Of a DNA stretch of 64,000 nucleotides, positions 54,398 through 63,692 are shown one piece after another. The stretch covers positions 310,001 to 374,000 of the forward strand of contig NZ_JANINI010000002.1 of the NCBI RefSeq assembly GCF_024580145.1, written 5' to 3'. Each line of letters opens with the position of its first letter. Positions within the stretch are counted from its first letter, which is position 1. A program made the position numbers and the translations under genes. Source of the DNA: Methyloversatilis sp. XJ19-49. GTDB taxonomy: Bacteria; Pseudomonadota; Gammaproteobacteria; Burkholderiales; Rhodocyclaceae. The notes beneath the pieces are model-generated. The model had not been told where the DNA came from. It made no database searches and saw nothing but the letters and a program-made list of their open reading frames with translations.

Positions 54398-55543
54398 TCA
54401 CCAGCTGAACCACAGTCGTATCGTGTCCCAGATGCGGCGGAAGAATCCACCTTCCTCGACCGCCATCTGCGCCACCAGCGCCACTTCGCCGACCGGCTGG
54501 CCGTCGACGAGCAGCTTCAGCGTGCCCAGTTGCTGGCCGACGGCGACCGGCGCGATCACCGGTGTGGTCAGCACGATGTCGCGCGTGGCCTTGGCCGCCT
54601 GGCCGCGCGGCAGCGTCAGCACCACGTCGCTGGCCGGACCGACCGTCACCTGCGCCGCGGCACCCTTGTATACAGCGGGCTGGCCGAGAGCCTCGCCGGC
54701 GGCGGCGAGCTTCGCATTTTCATAGGCGTTGAAGCCGTAGTTCAGCAGTGCGCGCGACGATTCGATGCGGCCGTTCTCGTTCGGTGCACCGAGCAGCACC
54801 GACACCACGCGGCGGCCGTCGCGCCTGGCCGACGACACCAGGCACCATCCGGCGGCATCGGTGAAGCCGGTCTTCAGGCCATCCACACTGGGGTCGATTG
54901 TCAACAGGCGGTTCCGGTTGCCCTGCTTGATGTTGTTGTAGGTGTAGTCGAGCGTCGAATACAGCCCGTAGTAATCCGGAAAGTCGCGGATCAGCGCACG
55001 CGCCAGCAGCGACAGGTCGCGTGCGGTCGTGAAATGTCCGGCTTCCGTCAGGCCGTTGGCGTTGCGATACTGCGTACCGGTCATGCCGAGGCGCTGCGCC
55101 TCGCGCGTCATCATCTGCGCGAAGGCTTCTTCCGAACCGGCAATGACTTCGGCCAGTGCAACACAGGCGTCATTGCCAGACTGGATGATCATGCCCTTGA
55201 GCAGTTCGTCCACGGTGACCGGGCGATCCGGTGCGATGAACATTTTCGAGCCGCCGGTCTTCCAGGCCTTCACGCTGACCGGCACGGTCTGGTCGGGTTT
55301 GAGCTGACCGGTCTTGAGGGCCTTGAAAGTCAGATAGGCCGTCATCAGCTTGGTCAGCGAAGCCGGCTCGACCTGGTCGTCCGGCCGCGATTCGGCCATG
55401 ACCGTGCCCGATTCATGGTCGACCAGCAGCCACGCCTTCGCGTCCGGCTGCGGCGGCGGAATCAGGTCTGCAAGGACAGGAGACGGGATCAGCACGCTCA
55501 GGACGGGAAGGACAAATGCAGTGCAGCGCAACAACTTCAGCAT
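54398..55543 (-). CDS. dacA: D-alanyl-D-alanine carboxypeptidase (PBP5/6 family)
   Basis: The 381-residue protein has a signal peptide (about residue 25) and the three serine-peptidase motifs: S62-L-T-K65, SGND and KTGFTDAAG. The C-terminal beta-rich domain ends in an amphipathic membrane anchor (GFFRRIWDTIRLWFSW). It removes the terminal D-Ala of peptidoglycan pentapeptides in the periplasm. It heads dacA-ybeD-lipB-lipA, a usual order in this group. Confidence 0.96.
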   Translation of the reverse strand: MLKLLRCTAFVLPVLSVLIPSPVLADLIPPPQPDAKAWLLVDHESGTVMAESRPDDQVEPASLTKLMTAYLTFKALKTGQLKPDQTVPVSVKAWKTGGSKMFIAPDRPVTVDELLKGMIIQSGNDACVALAEVIAGSEEAFAQMMTREAQRLGMTGTQYRNANGLTEAGHFTTARDLSLLARALIRDFPDYYGLYSTLDYTYNNIKQGNRNRLLTIDPSVDGLKTGFTDAAGWCLVSSARRDGRRVVSVLLGAPNENGRIESSRALLNYGFNAYENAKLAAAGEALGQPAVYKGAAAQVTVGPASDVVLTLPRGQAAKATRDIVLTTPVIAPVAVGQQLGTLKLLVDGQPVGEVALVAQMAVEEGGFFRRIWDTIRLWFSW

Positions 55544-55702
55544 GTAGGTTTACCGGTGTGGGAGAACAGCTGGCATAGTTTAGCAAAGCTGGCCGGGTGG
55601 CCGGCATGGATGCTGCTTGATGCTGTATCGTGGTGCACTGCAAAATCCGCGGCGCGCCCAAGGGAAGGAACTTTTGACCGACGCCATGACTCGGAGGCCT
55701 CT

Positions 55703-56038
55703 ATGGTTCTCGCACGTACGCTGCTGTTCATCGGCTTGATGTTGATCGCGCTGTCGTCCCTCGGGACGAGCGCGGATAGCGCCGTTGACGACAGTTTCGA
55801 TGCACCGTTCGGGTGCGAAACATGCACCGGCGTCGAAGCGTCCCTCGATGTGCCGCTCGATCCGCACGGTGCGCTGATCCATTTTCTCAGTATCGCGGGT
55901 GACCCGACCGATCCGGTCGCCGCCCACGTCATCCCCGGCCGGTCCTTCTCTGCGCGCCCTGCGCTGGATAGCGAAGTGTTCGCTCTGCAGCAGCTCGAAC
56001 CCGCGCAGGTTCTGTTGCGGCCGCCCCGGCTCGCCTGA
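55703..56038 (+). CDS. Small secreted protein upstream of the RND efflux operon
   Basis: The 111-residue protein has a signal peptide (about residue 24, LGTSA). The short mature part has a FGCETCTG cysteine pair and ends RPPRLA. It has GGAGG before the ATG. Its position before a czcCBA-like operon recalls the small CzcI-type proteins found there, and the Cys pair could bind metal, but sequence similarity is too weak to assign it. Confidence 0.65.
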   Translation: MVLARTLLFIGLMLIALSSLGTSADSAVDDSFDAPFGCETCTGVEASLDVPLDPHGALIHFLSIAGDPTDPVAAHVIPGRSFSARPALDSEVFALQQLEPAQVLLRPPRLA

Positions 56039-56158
56039 TCGGGCGTCCTCCGGGGATGCCACGCGCCGGGTTCCGCCTGGTGCTCCTGATCGTTTCATGG
56101 CTGCGTGGCCGGACGTGCACGCAGTCAGTCCTGTCCATCGAAATCACTACGCAGATCC

Positions 56159-57382
56159 ATGAAAACAAAAGCAATTGCCTTGCTGGCCGTCATTGGCCTT
56201 TGCGTGCAGGTGGCTCACGCCGCCGAGCCTTACACGCTGGAACAACTGAAGGCACTGGCGCTGGAATCGAATCCTTCGCTGGGCGCCGCGCGGGCCGATG
56301 TCGATGTCAGTCGCGCCGACACCATCACCGCCCGCGCCTACCCCAACCCCGAGCTGGAGGTGATGGGCGGCGACCGGAACTCGCGCGGCCCCAACCTCGC
56401 GCCCGGTTCGCTTGGCACGATAGCCCTGTCGCAGCGCTTCGATTACCCGTCGCAGCGCGACGCCCGGCTGCGTGTGGCCGAGGCGGGCGTGGTGTCGGCG
56501 CAGTCCGGCGTGCAGTCGTTCGAAATCGACCTGCTGGCGCAGCTGAAGCAGAACTACTACCTGGTCATCCGTTATCAGGATGAGCTGCGCGCCGCGCAGG
56601 AAGATCTGGAGCTGGCGCGCTCGATCCGCAACCGGGTCGAAGTGCGCGTCAATACCGGCGAGGCGCCGCGCTATGAACTGATCCGCGCCGACACCGAACT
56701 GCTGACCGCGCAGAAGAATGCCGACGCCGCCGTGCTGCGCATCGTGCAGGCGAAGGCGCGGCTGCGTGCGCTGGTCGCCGGCCAGCTGCCGGAAGATTTC
56801 GACCTGCAGGGCGAGCTGGAACGCGACGCCGAGCTGCCGCCGCTGGGTCAGCTGCGCGACGACATGCTGGCGCGCAACCCGGAAATTTTCCGCCTGAAAG
56901 CCGAGATCGATCGTTTCACCGAGCAGCGCGAACTGGAAAAGCTGCGCCGCATGCCGGACGTTTCGCTCAAGCTGGCGCGCGACCGTGATCCGGAATACGA
57001 CGCCAATCGCATCGGCGTCGCGGTGACCATTCCGATCTTCGATCGCCGTCAGGGCCAGATCGCCCAGGCCGGCGCGCAGGTCGAGCGCACACGCCTGCAG
57101 CTGGACAACCGGCTGTTCCAGCTGCAGCAGCAGCTCGATGCCGCCTACCGCCAGTTCGAACTGTCGCGCAATCAGGTCAGCGCACTCGAGACCGGCATCG
57201 TGCGCGAAGCCGAAGCCGCATTGAAGGTGGCCGAAGCCGCCTACCGGTTCGGCGAGCGCGGCATCCTCGACTTCCTCGACGCACAGCGCGTGTTCCGCGC
57301 GGTGCGCAACGAACTGATCAGCGCGCGCTACGAACTGAGCGCCGCCGTGGTCGAGATCGAGCGGCTCAGCGCCGTCCGCTGA
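56159..57382 (+). CDS. Outer-membrane efflux protein, CzcC/TolC family
   Basis: The 407-residue protein has a signal peptide ending AHAA (about residue 21). It is almost wholly helical, with two repeated halves of the outer-membrane factor fold (TLEQLKALALESNPSLGAARADV; ALKVAEAAYRFGERGILDFLDAQR). It forms the outer-membrane duct of a tripartite efflux pump with the next two genes. The ATG at 56159 begins a clear signal peptide. Confidence 0.9.
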   Translation: MKTKAIALLAVIGLCVQVAHAAEPYTLEQLKALALESNPSLGAARADVDVSRADTITARAYPNPELEVMGGDRNSRGPNLAPGSLGTIALSQRFDYPSQRDARLRVAEAGVVSAQSGVQSFEIDLLAQLKQNYYLVIRYQDELRAAQEDLELARSIRNRVEVRVNTGEAPRYELIRADTELLTAQKNADAAVLRIVQAKARLRALVAGQLPEDFDLQGELERDAELPPLGQLRDDMLARNPEIFRLKAEIDRFTEQRELEKLRRMPDVSLKLARDRDPEYDANRIGVAVTIPIFDRRQGQIAQAGAQVERTRLQLDNRLFQLQQQLDAAYRQFELSRNQVSALETGIVREAEAALKVAEAAYRFGERGILDFLDAQRVFRAVRNELISARYELSAAVVEIERLSAVR

Positions 57383-57437
57383 CGCGCCGCCTGCCCGCTC
57401 CGCTACCCATTCCAATCATCAAGATCCTGGACCGAAC

Positions 57438-58592
57438 ATGACTTCAATCACCCGTCCGCTGCTCTACGCCAGCCTGCTTGGCGCCTCCCTGATATTCGCC
57501 GGCTGCGGCGAAGCCGACAAGGCCGAACCGACCAGGGCGGCTGCACCGGCCGACCCCAATCTGGTGTCGGCCGGCGAAAACCTGACCCGCATCATCCAGC
57601 TGGGCGAAGTGACCAGCGTCGAACTGTCCGACATGCTGCGCGTGGCCGGTCAGGTCGATTTCGACGAACAGCGCATCACCCGCATCGGTGCCACCGTCAC
57701 CGGGCGCATCAGCGAACTGCAGGCCATGCTGGGCCAGCAGGTGAAGGTCGGTCAGACGCTGGCAGTGCTCAACAGCACCGAACTGGGCGCCGCCCAGCTT
57801 TCCTACATGAAGGCGCGCGCACAGGCGCAGCTGAACCAGCGCAGCGTCGAGCGCGCCCGTCAGCTGCTCGATGCCGATGTGATCGGCAGCGCCGAACTGC
57901 AGCGGCGCGAGAGCGAACTGGCCATTTCGCAGTCCGAACAGCGCGCCGCGGCCGACCAGCTGCGCGTGCTCGGCCTGTCGCACAAGGCAATCGAAAAGCT
58001 GTCGGAAACCGGCGCCATCAACTCGGTATCGCCGGTCGTCGCGACCATGGCGGGCACCGTGGTCGAGCGCAAGGTCACCCAGGGTCAGGTGGTGCAGCCC
58101 AGCGAAGTGCTGTTTTCAATCGCCGACCTGTCGCGCGTGTGGGTCGAAGCCGAAGTGCCGGAGCAGCAGGCCGGCCAGGTGCAGGCGGGCCAGAACATTC
58201 AGGTCGAAATTCCGTCGCTCGGCCAGCAGCTGACTGCCAAGCTGATCTACATCGCCGACACCGTCGATCCGGTCACCCGCACCGTCACCGTGCGCAGCGA
58301 ACTCGACAACAGCGACCGCTCGCTCAAGCCGGCCATGCTGGCCACCGTGCTGATCGAAACCCGCCCGACCCGACGGCTCGCCGTGCCGGGCAAGGCGGTC
58401 GTGCGTGAAAGCGACAGCGACCAGGTGTTCGTCGAAGTGGCGCCCGGCCAGTACCGCATGACGCCGGTCAAGCTCGGCCAGGCGATCGGCGAGGTGCGGC
58501 CGGTGATGTCCGGACTGACCGAAGGGCAGCGCATCGTGGTCGACGGTGCCTTCCATCTGAACAACGAGCGCAAGCGCAAGGAAACGGATTGA
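57438..58592 (+). CDS. RND efflux periplasmic adaptor, CzcB-like lipoprotein
   Basis: The 384-residue protein has a lipoprotein signal (lipobox LIFAGC, Cys near residue 23). The membrane-fusion fold follows: RIGATVTGRISELQAMLGQQVKVGQ for the lipoyl-like part, a coiled-coil hairpin, and a beta-barrel with VWVEAEVPEQQAGQV. It links the RND pump to the outer-membrane duct. No His-rich metal-binding N terminus of the CzcB kind is seen. Confidence 0.9.
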   Translation: MTSITRPLLYASLLGASLIFAGCGEADKAEPTRAAAPADPNLVSAGENLTRIIQLGEVTSVELSDMLRVAGQVDFDEQRITRIGATVTGRISELQAMLGQQVKVGQTLAVLNSTELGAAQLSYMKARAQAQLNQRSVERARQLLDADVIGSAELQRRESELAISQSEQRAAADQLRVLGLSHKAIEKLSETGAINSVSPVVATMAGTVVERKVTQGQVVQPSEVLFSIADLSRVWVEAEVPEQQAGQVQAGQNIQVEIPSLGQQLTAKLIYIADTVDPVTRTVTVRSELDNSDRSLKPAMLATVLIETRPTRRLAVPGKAVVRESDSDQVFVEVAPGQYRMTPVKLGQAIGEVRPVMSGLTEGQRIVVDGAFHLNNERKRKETD

Positions 58593-58640
58593 TGCCGTCT
58601 TCGCCGCCTTGTCCCCACTCGCTACCGGATTGGATGAAAC

Positions 58641-61600
58641 ATGATTGAAGGACTTGTACGCGGGGCGCTCAAGCAGCGCCTCGTGATTGTCGTGGTTGCG
58701 CTGTGTCTGCTGGCCTTCGGCCTGGACGCCGCGCGCAAGCTGTCGGTGGATGCCTTCCCCGACGTGACCAACGTGCAGGTGCAGATCGCCACCGACGCGC
58801 CCGGGCGCTCGCCGGAAGAGGTCGAGCGCTTCATCACGGTGCCGGTCGAAATCGGCATGACCGGCCTGCCCGGCCTGGTCGAAATGCGTTCGCTGAACAA
58901 GCCGGGCCTGTCGCTGATCACGCTGGTGTTCACCGACAAGACCGATCTGTACTTCGCACGCCAGCTGGTGATGGAACGCCTGCTCGAAGTGCGCGACCGC
59001 ATGCCCGAGGGCGTCGTGCCGGTACTCGGCCCGGTGTCCACCGGTCTGGGCGAGGTGTATCAGTACACGCTGGTCAGGCCGGACGACGGTGACCGCGAAC
59101 TGACGCAGGCCGAACTGACCGAGCGGCGCACCGTTCAGGACTGGGTGGTGCGGCCGCTGCTGCGCTCGACCACCGGTGTCGCGGAAATCAACTCTCAGGG
59201 CGGCTACCAGAAGCAGTACAAGGTGCTGGTCAATCCGGACCGGCTGCGCCATTACGGCCTGACGGTGAAGGATGTGTACGAGGCGCTCGGCCGCAACAAC
59301 GCCAACGCCGGCGGCGGCATCCTGCCGCAGAACGCCGAGCAGTACCTGATCCGCGGTGTCGGTCTGGTGCAGAACCTCGAGGACATCCGCCTCATCGTGG
59401 TGAAGGAGGTCGGCGGCACGCCTGTGTACATCCGCGACGTGGCCGAGGTCGCCTTCGGCCACGCGGTGCGTGTGGGCGCGGTCGTCAAGAACGGCACGAC
59501 CGAGGCGGTCGGCGGCATCGTCATGATGATGGCCGGCGGCAACGCCAAGGCCGTGGTGTCGGACATCAAGAAGAAGGTGGCCGAGATCAACGACAAGAAC
59601 ATGCTGCCCGGCGGCCTGAAGATCGAAGCCTATTACGATCGATCCGAGCTGGTCGATGCCGCGCTCGCCACCGTCATCAAGGTGCTGATAGAAGGCGTCA
59701 TCTTCGTCGTCATCGTGCTCTACCTGTTCCTGGGCGATCTGCGCTCTTCCATCATCGTGATTGCCACGCTGGTGATCACGCCGCTGGTCACCTTCATGGT
59801 GATGAATCAGGTCGGCCTGTCGGCCAACCTGATGTCGCTCGGGGGTCTTGCGATCGCGATCGGACTGATGGTGGACGGCTCGGTCGTGGTGGTCGAAAAC
59901 GCCTTCGAGCGGCTCGGCCATGCCAAGGAAGAGGGCGAAAGCCGCATCCGCGTCATCCTGTCCGCGGTGATGGAGGTTGCCACGCCGGTCATCTTCGGCA
60001 TCGGCATCATCATTCTGGTGTTCCTGCCGCTGATGACGCTGCAGGGCATGGAAGGCAAGATGTTCGCGCCGCTCGCCTACACCATCGCCATCGCGCTGTT
60101 CGTCTCGCTGGTGCTGTCGCTGACGCTGACGCCGGTGCTGTCGAGCTATCTGCTCAAGGGCGGTGCGGATCACGACACCTGGCTGATCAGGACGCTCAAG
60201 AAGCCCTACCTCCCGATGCTGACCTGGGCGGTGGCCAACAGCAAGAAGACGGTGTCGCTGGCGGTGCTGGCCTTCGTCGGCGCGATTGCGATGCTGCCTT
60301 TCCTCGGCACCGCCTTCATTCCGGAAATGAAGGAAGGTTCGGTCGTGCCGGCGATGGACCGGGTGCCCAACATTTCGCTCGAGGAGTCGCTGAAGATGGA
60401 GCGCGAGGCGATGCGGCTGGTGATGGAGGTGCCGGGCGTGAAGTCGGCGGTGTCCGGCGTGGGTCGCGGCGAGTCGCCGGCCGACCCGCAGTCGCAGAAC
60501 GAGTCGACACCCATCGTGTCACTGAAGCCGCGCGACGAATGGCCGGACGGCTGGACGCAGGAAACCATCCAGGACGCCATGCGCGAAAAGCTGACGGCGC
60601 TGCCCGGCGTCAACATCATCATGGCGCAGCCGATTTCCGACCGCGTGGATGAAATGGTGACCGGTGTGCGCGCCGACGTGGCGGTGAAGATTTTCGGCTA
60701 CGACCTCGACACGCTGCGCGACAAGGGCGCCGAAATCGCGCGCGTGGCGCGCACCGTGCCGGGCGCATCCGAAATCAAGATCGAGCGGGTGACCGGCCAG
60801 CAGTACCTGACGATCGAAATCGATCGCCGCACGATTGCCCGCCACGGCCTCAATGTGGCGGACATCAACGACCTGATCGAAGCGGCCATCGGCGGTCGCC
60901 ACGTCACCGACGTGTTCGAGGGTGAGCGGCGCTTTGCCGCGGTGGTGCGTCTGCCCGAGCGCTTCCGCGACAACATCGAAGCCATCAGCAACATGCTGAT
61001 CACGACGCCGGATGGCGCGCAGCTGCCGCTGTCCAGCCTGGCGAGCATCGACGTGCGCGATGGCCCGGCGCAGATTTCGCGCGAAACCGGCAAGCGGCGC
61101 ATCGTCATCGGCATCAATGTGGCCAACCGCGACCTCGGCGGTTTCGTGGCCGAGCTGCAACAGAAGGTCGGTGCCGAGGTCCAATTGCCCGAAGGCTATT
61201 ACTTCGAGTGGGGCGGCCAGTTCCAGAACATGGAGCGCGCGCTGGGTCACCTGTCGATCATCGTGCCGATCACAGTGGCAGCGATCTTCTTCCTGCTGTT
61301 CCTGTTGTTCGGGTCGGTCAGGTTCGCCACACTGATCATCACGGTGCTGCCGTTCGCGTCGATCGGCGGTGTGATCGGGCTGTTCATCAGCGGTGAATAC
61401 CTGTCGGTGCCCGCGTCGGTTGGCTTCATCGCGCTGTGGGGTATCGCGGTGCTCAACGGCGTGGTACTGGTGTCCTACATCCGCAACCTGCGCAACGAAG
61501 GCATGGAACTGATGCAGGCGGTCGTGCATGGCGCAAAGATGCGCTTCCGGCCGGTGATGATGACCGCCACCGTGGCGACACTGGGTCTGGTGCCTTTCCT

Positions 61601-61742
61601 GTTCGCCACAGGACCGGGTTCGGAAGTGCAGCGGCCGCTCGCCATCGTGGTGATCGGCGGCCTGATCACCTGCACGCTGCTGACCCTCGTCGTGGTGCCC
61701 GCGCTCTACACCTGGTTTGACGACAAGCCCTACGAGGCTTGA
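58641..61742 (+). CDS. Heavy-metal RND efflux pump, CusA/CzcA family
   Basis: The 1033-residue pump has twelve membrane helices and two large periplasmic loops. It begins EGLVRGALKQRLVIVVVALCLLAFGLDAARKLSVDAFPDVTN, as in the HME-RND family. The proton-relay helix reads GLAIAIGLMVDGSVVVVEN: the Asp and final Glu of the CzcA helix are kept, but the first Asp of CzcA's DFG is replaced, as in CusA. So the metal specificity (Cu/Ag or Zn/Co/Ni) is uncertain. It uses the proton gradient to export metal. A PII-like gene follows after 16 bases. Confidence 0.93.
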   Translation: MIEGLVRGALKQRLVIVVVALCLLAFGLDAARKLSVDAFPDVTNVQVQIATDAPGRSPEEVERFITVPVEIGMTGLPGLVEMRSLNKPGLSLITLVFTDKTDLYFARQLVMERLLEVRDRMPEGVVPVLGPVSTGLGEVYQYTLVRPDDGDRELTQAELTERRTVQDWVVRPLLRSTTGVAEINSQGGYQKQYKVLVNPDRLRHYGLTVKDVYEALGRNNANAGGGILPQNAEQYLIRGVGLVQNLEDIRLIVVKEVGGTPVYIRDVAEVAFGHAVRVGAVVKNGTTEAVGGIVMMMAGGNAKAVVSDIKKKVAEINDKNMLPGGLKIEAYYDRSELVDAALATVIKVLIEGVIFVVIVLYLFLGDLRSSIIVIATLVITPLVTFMVMNQVGLSANLMSLGGLAIAIGLMVDGSVVVVENAFERLGHAKEEGESRIRVILSAVMEVATPVIFGIGIIILVFLPLMTLQGMEGKMFAPLAYTIAIALFVSLVLSLTLTPVLSSYLLKGGADHDTWLIRTLKKPYLPMLTWAVANSKKTVSLAVLAFVGAIAMLPFLGTAFIPEMKEGSVVPAMDRVPNISLEESLKMEREAMRLVMEVPGVKSAVSGVGRGESPADPQSQNESTPIVSLKPRDEWPDGWTQETIQDAMREKLTALPGVNIIMAQPISDRVDEMVTGVRADVAVKIFGYDLDTLRDKGAEIARVARTVPGASEIKIERVTGQQYLTIEIDRRTIARHGLNVADINDLIEAAIGGRHVTDVFEGERRFAAVVRLPERFRDNIEAISNMLITTPDGAQLPLSSLASIDVRDGPAQISRETGKRRIVIGINVANRDLGGFVAELQQKVGAEVQLPEGYYFEWGGQFQNMERALGHLSIIVPITVAAIFFLLFLLFGSVRFATLIITVLPFASIGGVIGLFISGEYLSVPASVGFIALWGIAVLNGVVLVSYIRNLRNEGMELMQAVVHGAKMRFRPVMMTATVATLGLVPFLFATGPGSEVQRPLAIVVIGGLITCTLLTLVVVPALYTWFDDKPYEA

Positions 61743-61758
61743 TCCGAGGAGAGTTGAA

Positions 61759-62097
61759 ATGAAGGAAATCAGAGCTGTCATCCGCCCGAACAAGCTGGCC
61801 CGGCTGCGAACGGTGCTGCGCGAAATGCCGGGCTTCCAGGGCATGACGATCAGCAAGGTAGAGGGCTGTGGTTCGCCCAGCGACCACATTCCGCACAGCA
61901 TCAAGGACGAACTGACCGACTACTCGGCCAAGGTGCGAATCGAAATCATCGCGCAGGCAGAGCTGGTGGATGAAATCGTGCGCCGCATCGTCAGCGTCGC
62001 CTGCACCGGCCAGACCGGTGACGGGCTGGTGTGGGTGGTGTCGGTCGATCGCGCGATCTTCATCAACAAGACGACGGTGGGTTCGCCGCACGGCTGA
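61759..62097 (+). CDS. PII-like signalling protein of the metal-efflux-linked group
   Basis: The 112-residue protein has the PII fold: KEIRAVIRPNKLARLRTVLREMPGF at the start, a T-loop region of different sequence (CGSPSDHIPHSIKDELTDYSAK) and the C-terminal TGQTGDGLVWVVSVDRAIFINKTT. A group of PII-like proteins encoded beside heavy-metal RND pumps is known (PII-NG). The altered T-loop, without the uridylylated Tyr context of GlnB, suggests metal or other signals rather than nitrogen. GAGGAGAG precedes the ATG. Confidence 0.85.
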   Translation: MKEIRAVIRPNKLARLRTVLREMPGFQGMTISKVEGCGSPSDHIPHSIKDELTDYSAKVRIEIIAQAELVDEIVRRIVSVACTGQTGDGLVWVVSVDRAIFINKTTVGSPHG

Positions 62098-62119
62098 GTG
62101 GGCGCAGGCTTCCGTCGGG

Positions 62120-62144
62120 CGGTCGGCCGGCGCGCGGCCGACCG
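62120..62144. repeat. Strong hairpin after the PII-like gene
   Basis: CGGTCGGCCG and CGGCCGACCG form a perfect 10-bp stem with a GCGCG loop, 22 bases after the stop. There is no T run, so it may stabilise mRNA or end transcription with Rho rather than act as a classical terminator. The rest of the gap to 62344 shows no gene. Confidence 0.55.
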
Positions 62145-62344
62145 CTCGCGGGTACGCAACACGGTCCGCACGCGGATGGTGTTGCAATGTCATCAGGGCC
62201 GCACGGGTGCGGGAACGAAACGGAACGGAGCGCGCGATCTGCATCCCTGAAACAGCGCGATCCATCCACATCGAAAGTTCGCCGGCCTGTGCTGGACACC
62301 CGATACATGTCCGGTCCGGGCGGCTTGCGCGGGTAGCCTGATCC

Positions 62345-63673
62345 ATGGACATCGCACTGCTTTTCGCCCTGATCCTGTTGAACGGCGTTTTCGCCATGTC
62401 GGAAATCGCCATCGTTTCTTCGCGCAAGGCGCGCCTGATCGGCCTCGCCGACGACGGCAACCGTGGCGCCCAGGCTGCGGTCCGCCTGCATGAAGATCCG
62501 TCCAATTTCTTTTCCACCATCCAGGTCGGCATCACCTCGATCGGCATCCTGAGTGGCGCCATGGGTGAAACCGCACTGGCCGATCCGCTCGCGGTCTGGC
62601 TCTCCGGCTTTCCGCTGATCGAGCCCTATGCGCGCACCATCGCGCTGTCCATCGTCGTGGTTGGCATCACCTATTGCTCGGTGGTGGTCGGCGAACTGGT
62701 GCCGAAGCGGCTGGCGCTGCTGGCGCCGGAAAGCATCGCCTCGCTCATTTCCCGTCCGATGGTGCTGCTGGCGCTGATCGCCCGGCCGCTGGTGGTCGTG
62801 CTGTCGGTGTCGAGCAATACCCTGCTGCGCCTGGTCGGTGCGCGACGCACCGAAGAGCCGCCGATCACCGACGAGGAAATCAATGTACTGATGGGTCAGG
62901 GCGCCGAAGCCGGCGTGTTCCACCAGAGCGAGCAGCAGATCGTGTCGAACGTGCTGCGGCTGGACGAACAGCGCGTCGGCGCCATCATGACGCCGCGCAA
63001 GGACATTTTTGCGGTCGATCTCGATGACCCGGAAGAGGACATTCGTGCCCGCATCGCCGACAGTCCTTACAGCCGTGTGCTGGTCTGCCGCGACGGCGTC
63101 GAGCACGTGCTCGGCGTGCTGCAGACCGGCAGCCTGCTCAAGCGCTCGCTCGCCGGCATCACGATAGACCGCGCCAGCATCGAGGCGCTGCTGACGCCGC
63201 CGCTGTACGTGCCCGACACGGTCAGCACCGCGCAGTTGCTGGAAAACTTCCGGCGCACCCGCAAGCATCTTGCGCTGCTGGTCGACGAGTACGGCGACCT
63301 GCAGGGGCTGGTGACGGTCAACGACGTACTGGCCGCCATCGTCGGCGACATTTCGGTCGAGGACATCAACGAGGCGCAGGAAATCGTGCAGCGCGAAGAC
63401 GGTTCGTGGCTGGTCGATGGCAGCACGTCGATCAGCAAGCTCAAGTCGGTCGTCGGCCTCGACGAGGAACTGCCGGGCGAGGAAAGCGGCGGCTTCAATA
63501 CCGTGGGCGGGTTCGTGCTGCATGTGCTGGGCCGCATTCCCGTGCCGGCCGACTATTTCGAGATGCCGGGTCTGCGGATCGAGGTGATGGACATGGATCG
63601 CAACCGCATCGACAAGGTGCTGGTGCAGCAGATTCGTGCCGAACCGTCGGACGCGCCGCCCGACGCCGGCTGA
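62345..63673 (+). CDS. Hemolysin C/CorC-type membrane protein (CNNM-CBS-CorC)
   Basis: The 442-residue protein has an N-terminal CNNM (DUF21) membrane domain (about 1-150; LILLNGVFAMSEIAIVSSRKARL). A CBS-domain pair follows (about 200-325; VGAIMTPRKDIFAVD, LALLVDEYGDLQGLVTVNDVLAAIVGDI), then a C-terminal CorC_HlyC domain with GGFNTVGGFVLHVLGRIPV. Relatives take part in magnesium and cobalt handling; YtfL/CorC-like roles are possible. Despite the family name it is not a hemolysin. It stands alone. Confidence 0.92.
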   Translation: MDIALLFALILLNGVFAMSEIAIVSSRKARLIGLADDGNRGAQAAVRLHEDPSNFFSTIQVGITSIGILSGAMGETALADPLAVWLSGFPLIEPYARTIALSIVVVGITYCSVVVGELVPKRLALLAPESIASLISRPMVLLALIARPLVVVLSVSSNTLLRLVGARRTEEPPITDEEINVLMGQGAEAGVFHQSEQQIVSNVLRLDEQRVGAIMTPRKDIFAVDLDDPEEDIRARIADSPYSRVLVCRDGVEHVLGVLQTGSLLKRSLAGITIDRASIEALLTPPLYVPDTVSTAQLLENFRRTRKHLALLVDEYGDLQGLVTVNDVLAAIVGDISVEDINEAQEIVQREDGSWLVDGSTSISKLKSVVGLDEELPGEESGGFNTVGGFVLHVLGRIPVPADYFEMPGLRIEVMDMDRNRIDKVLVQQIRAEPSDAPPDAG

Positions 63674-63692
63674 CGACGCCCGGCAGCCGGCG

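Noticed and set aside
58116-60173. 685-residue frame antisense to the RND adaptor and pump genes
   Set aside because: It mirrors the coding strand of certain genes, and the His/Asp/Arg-rich product has no recognisable fold.
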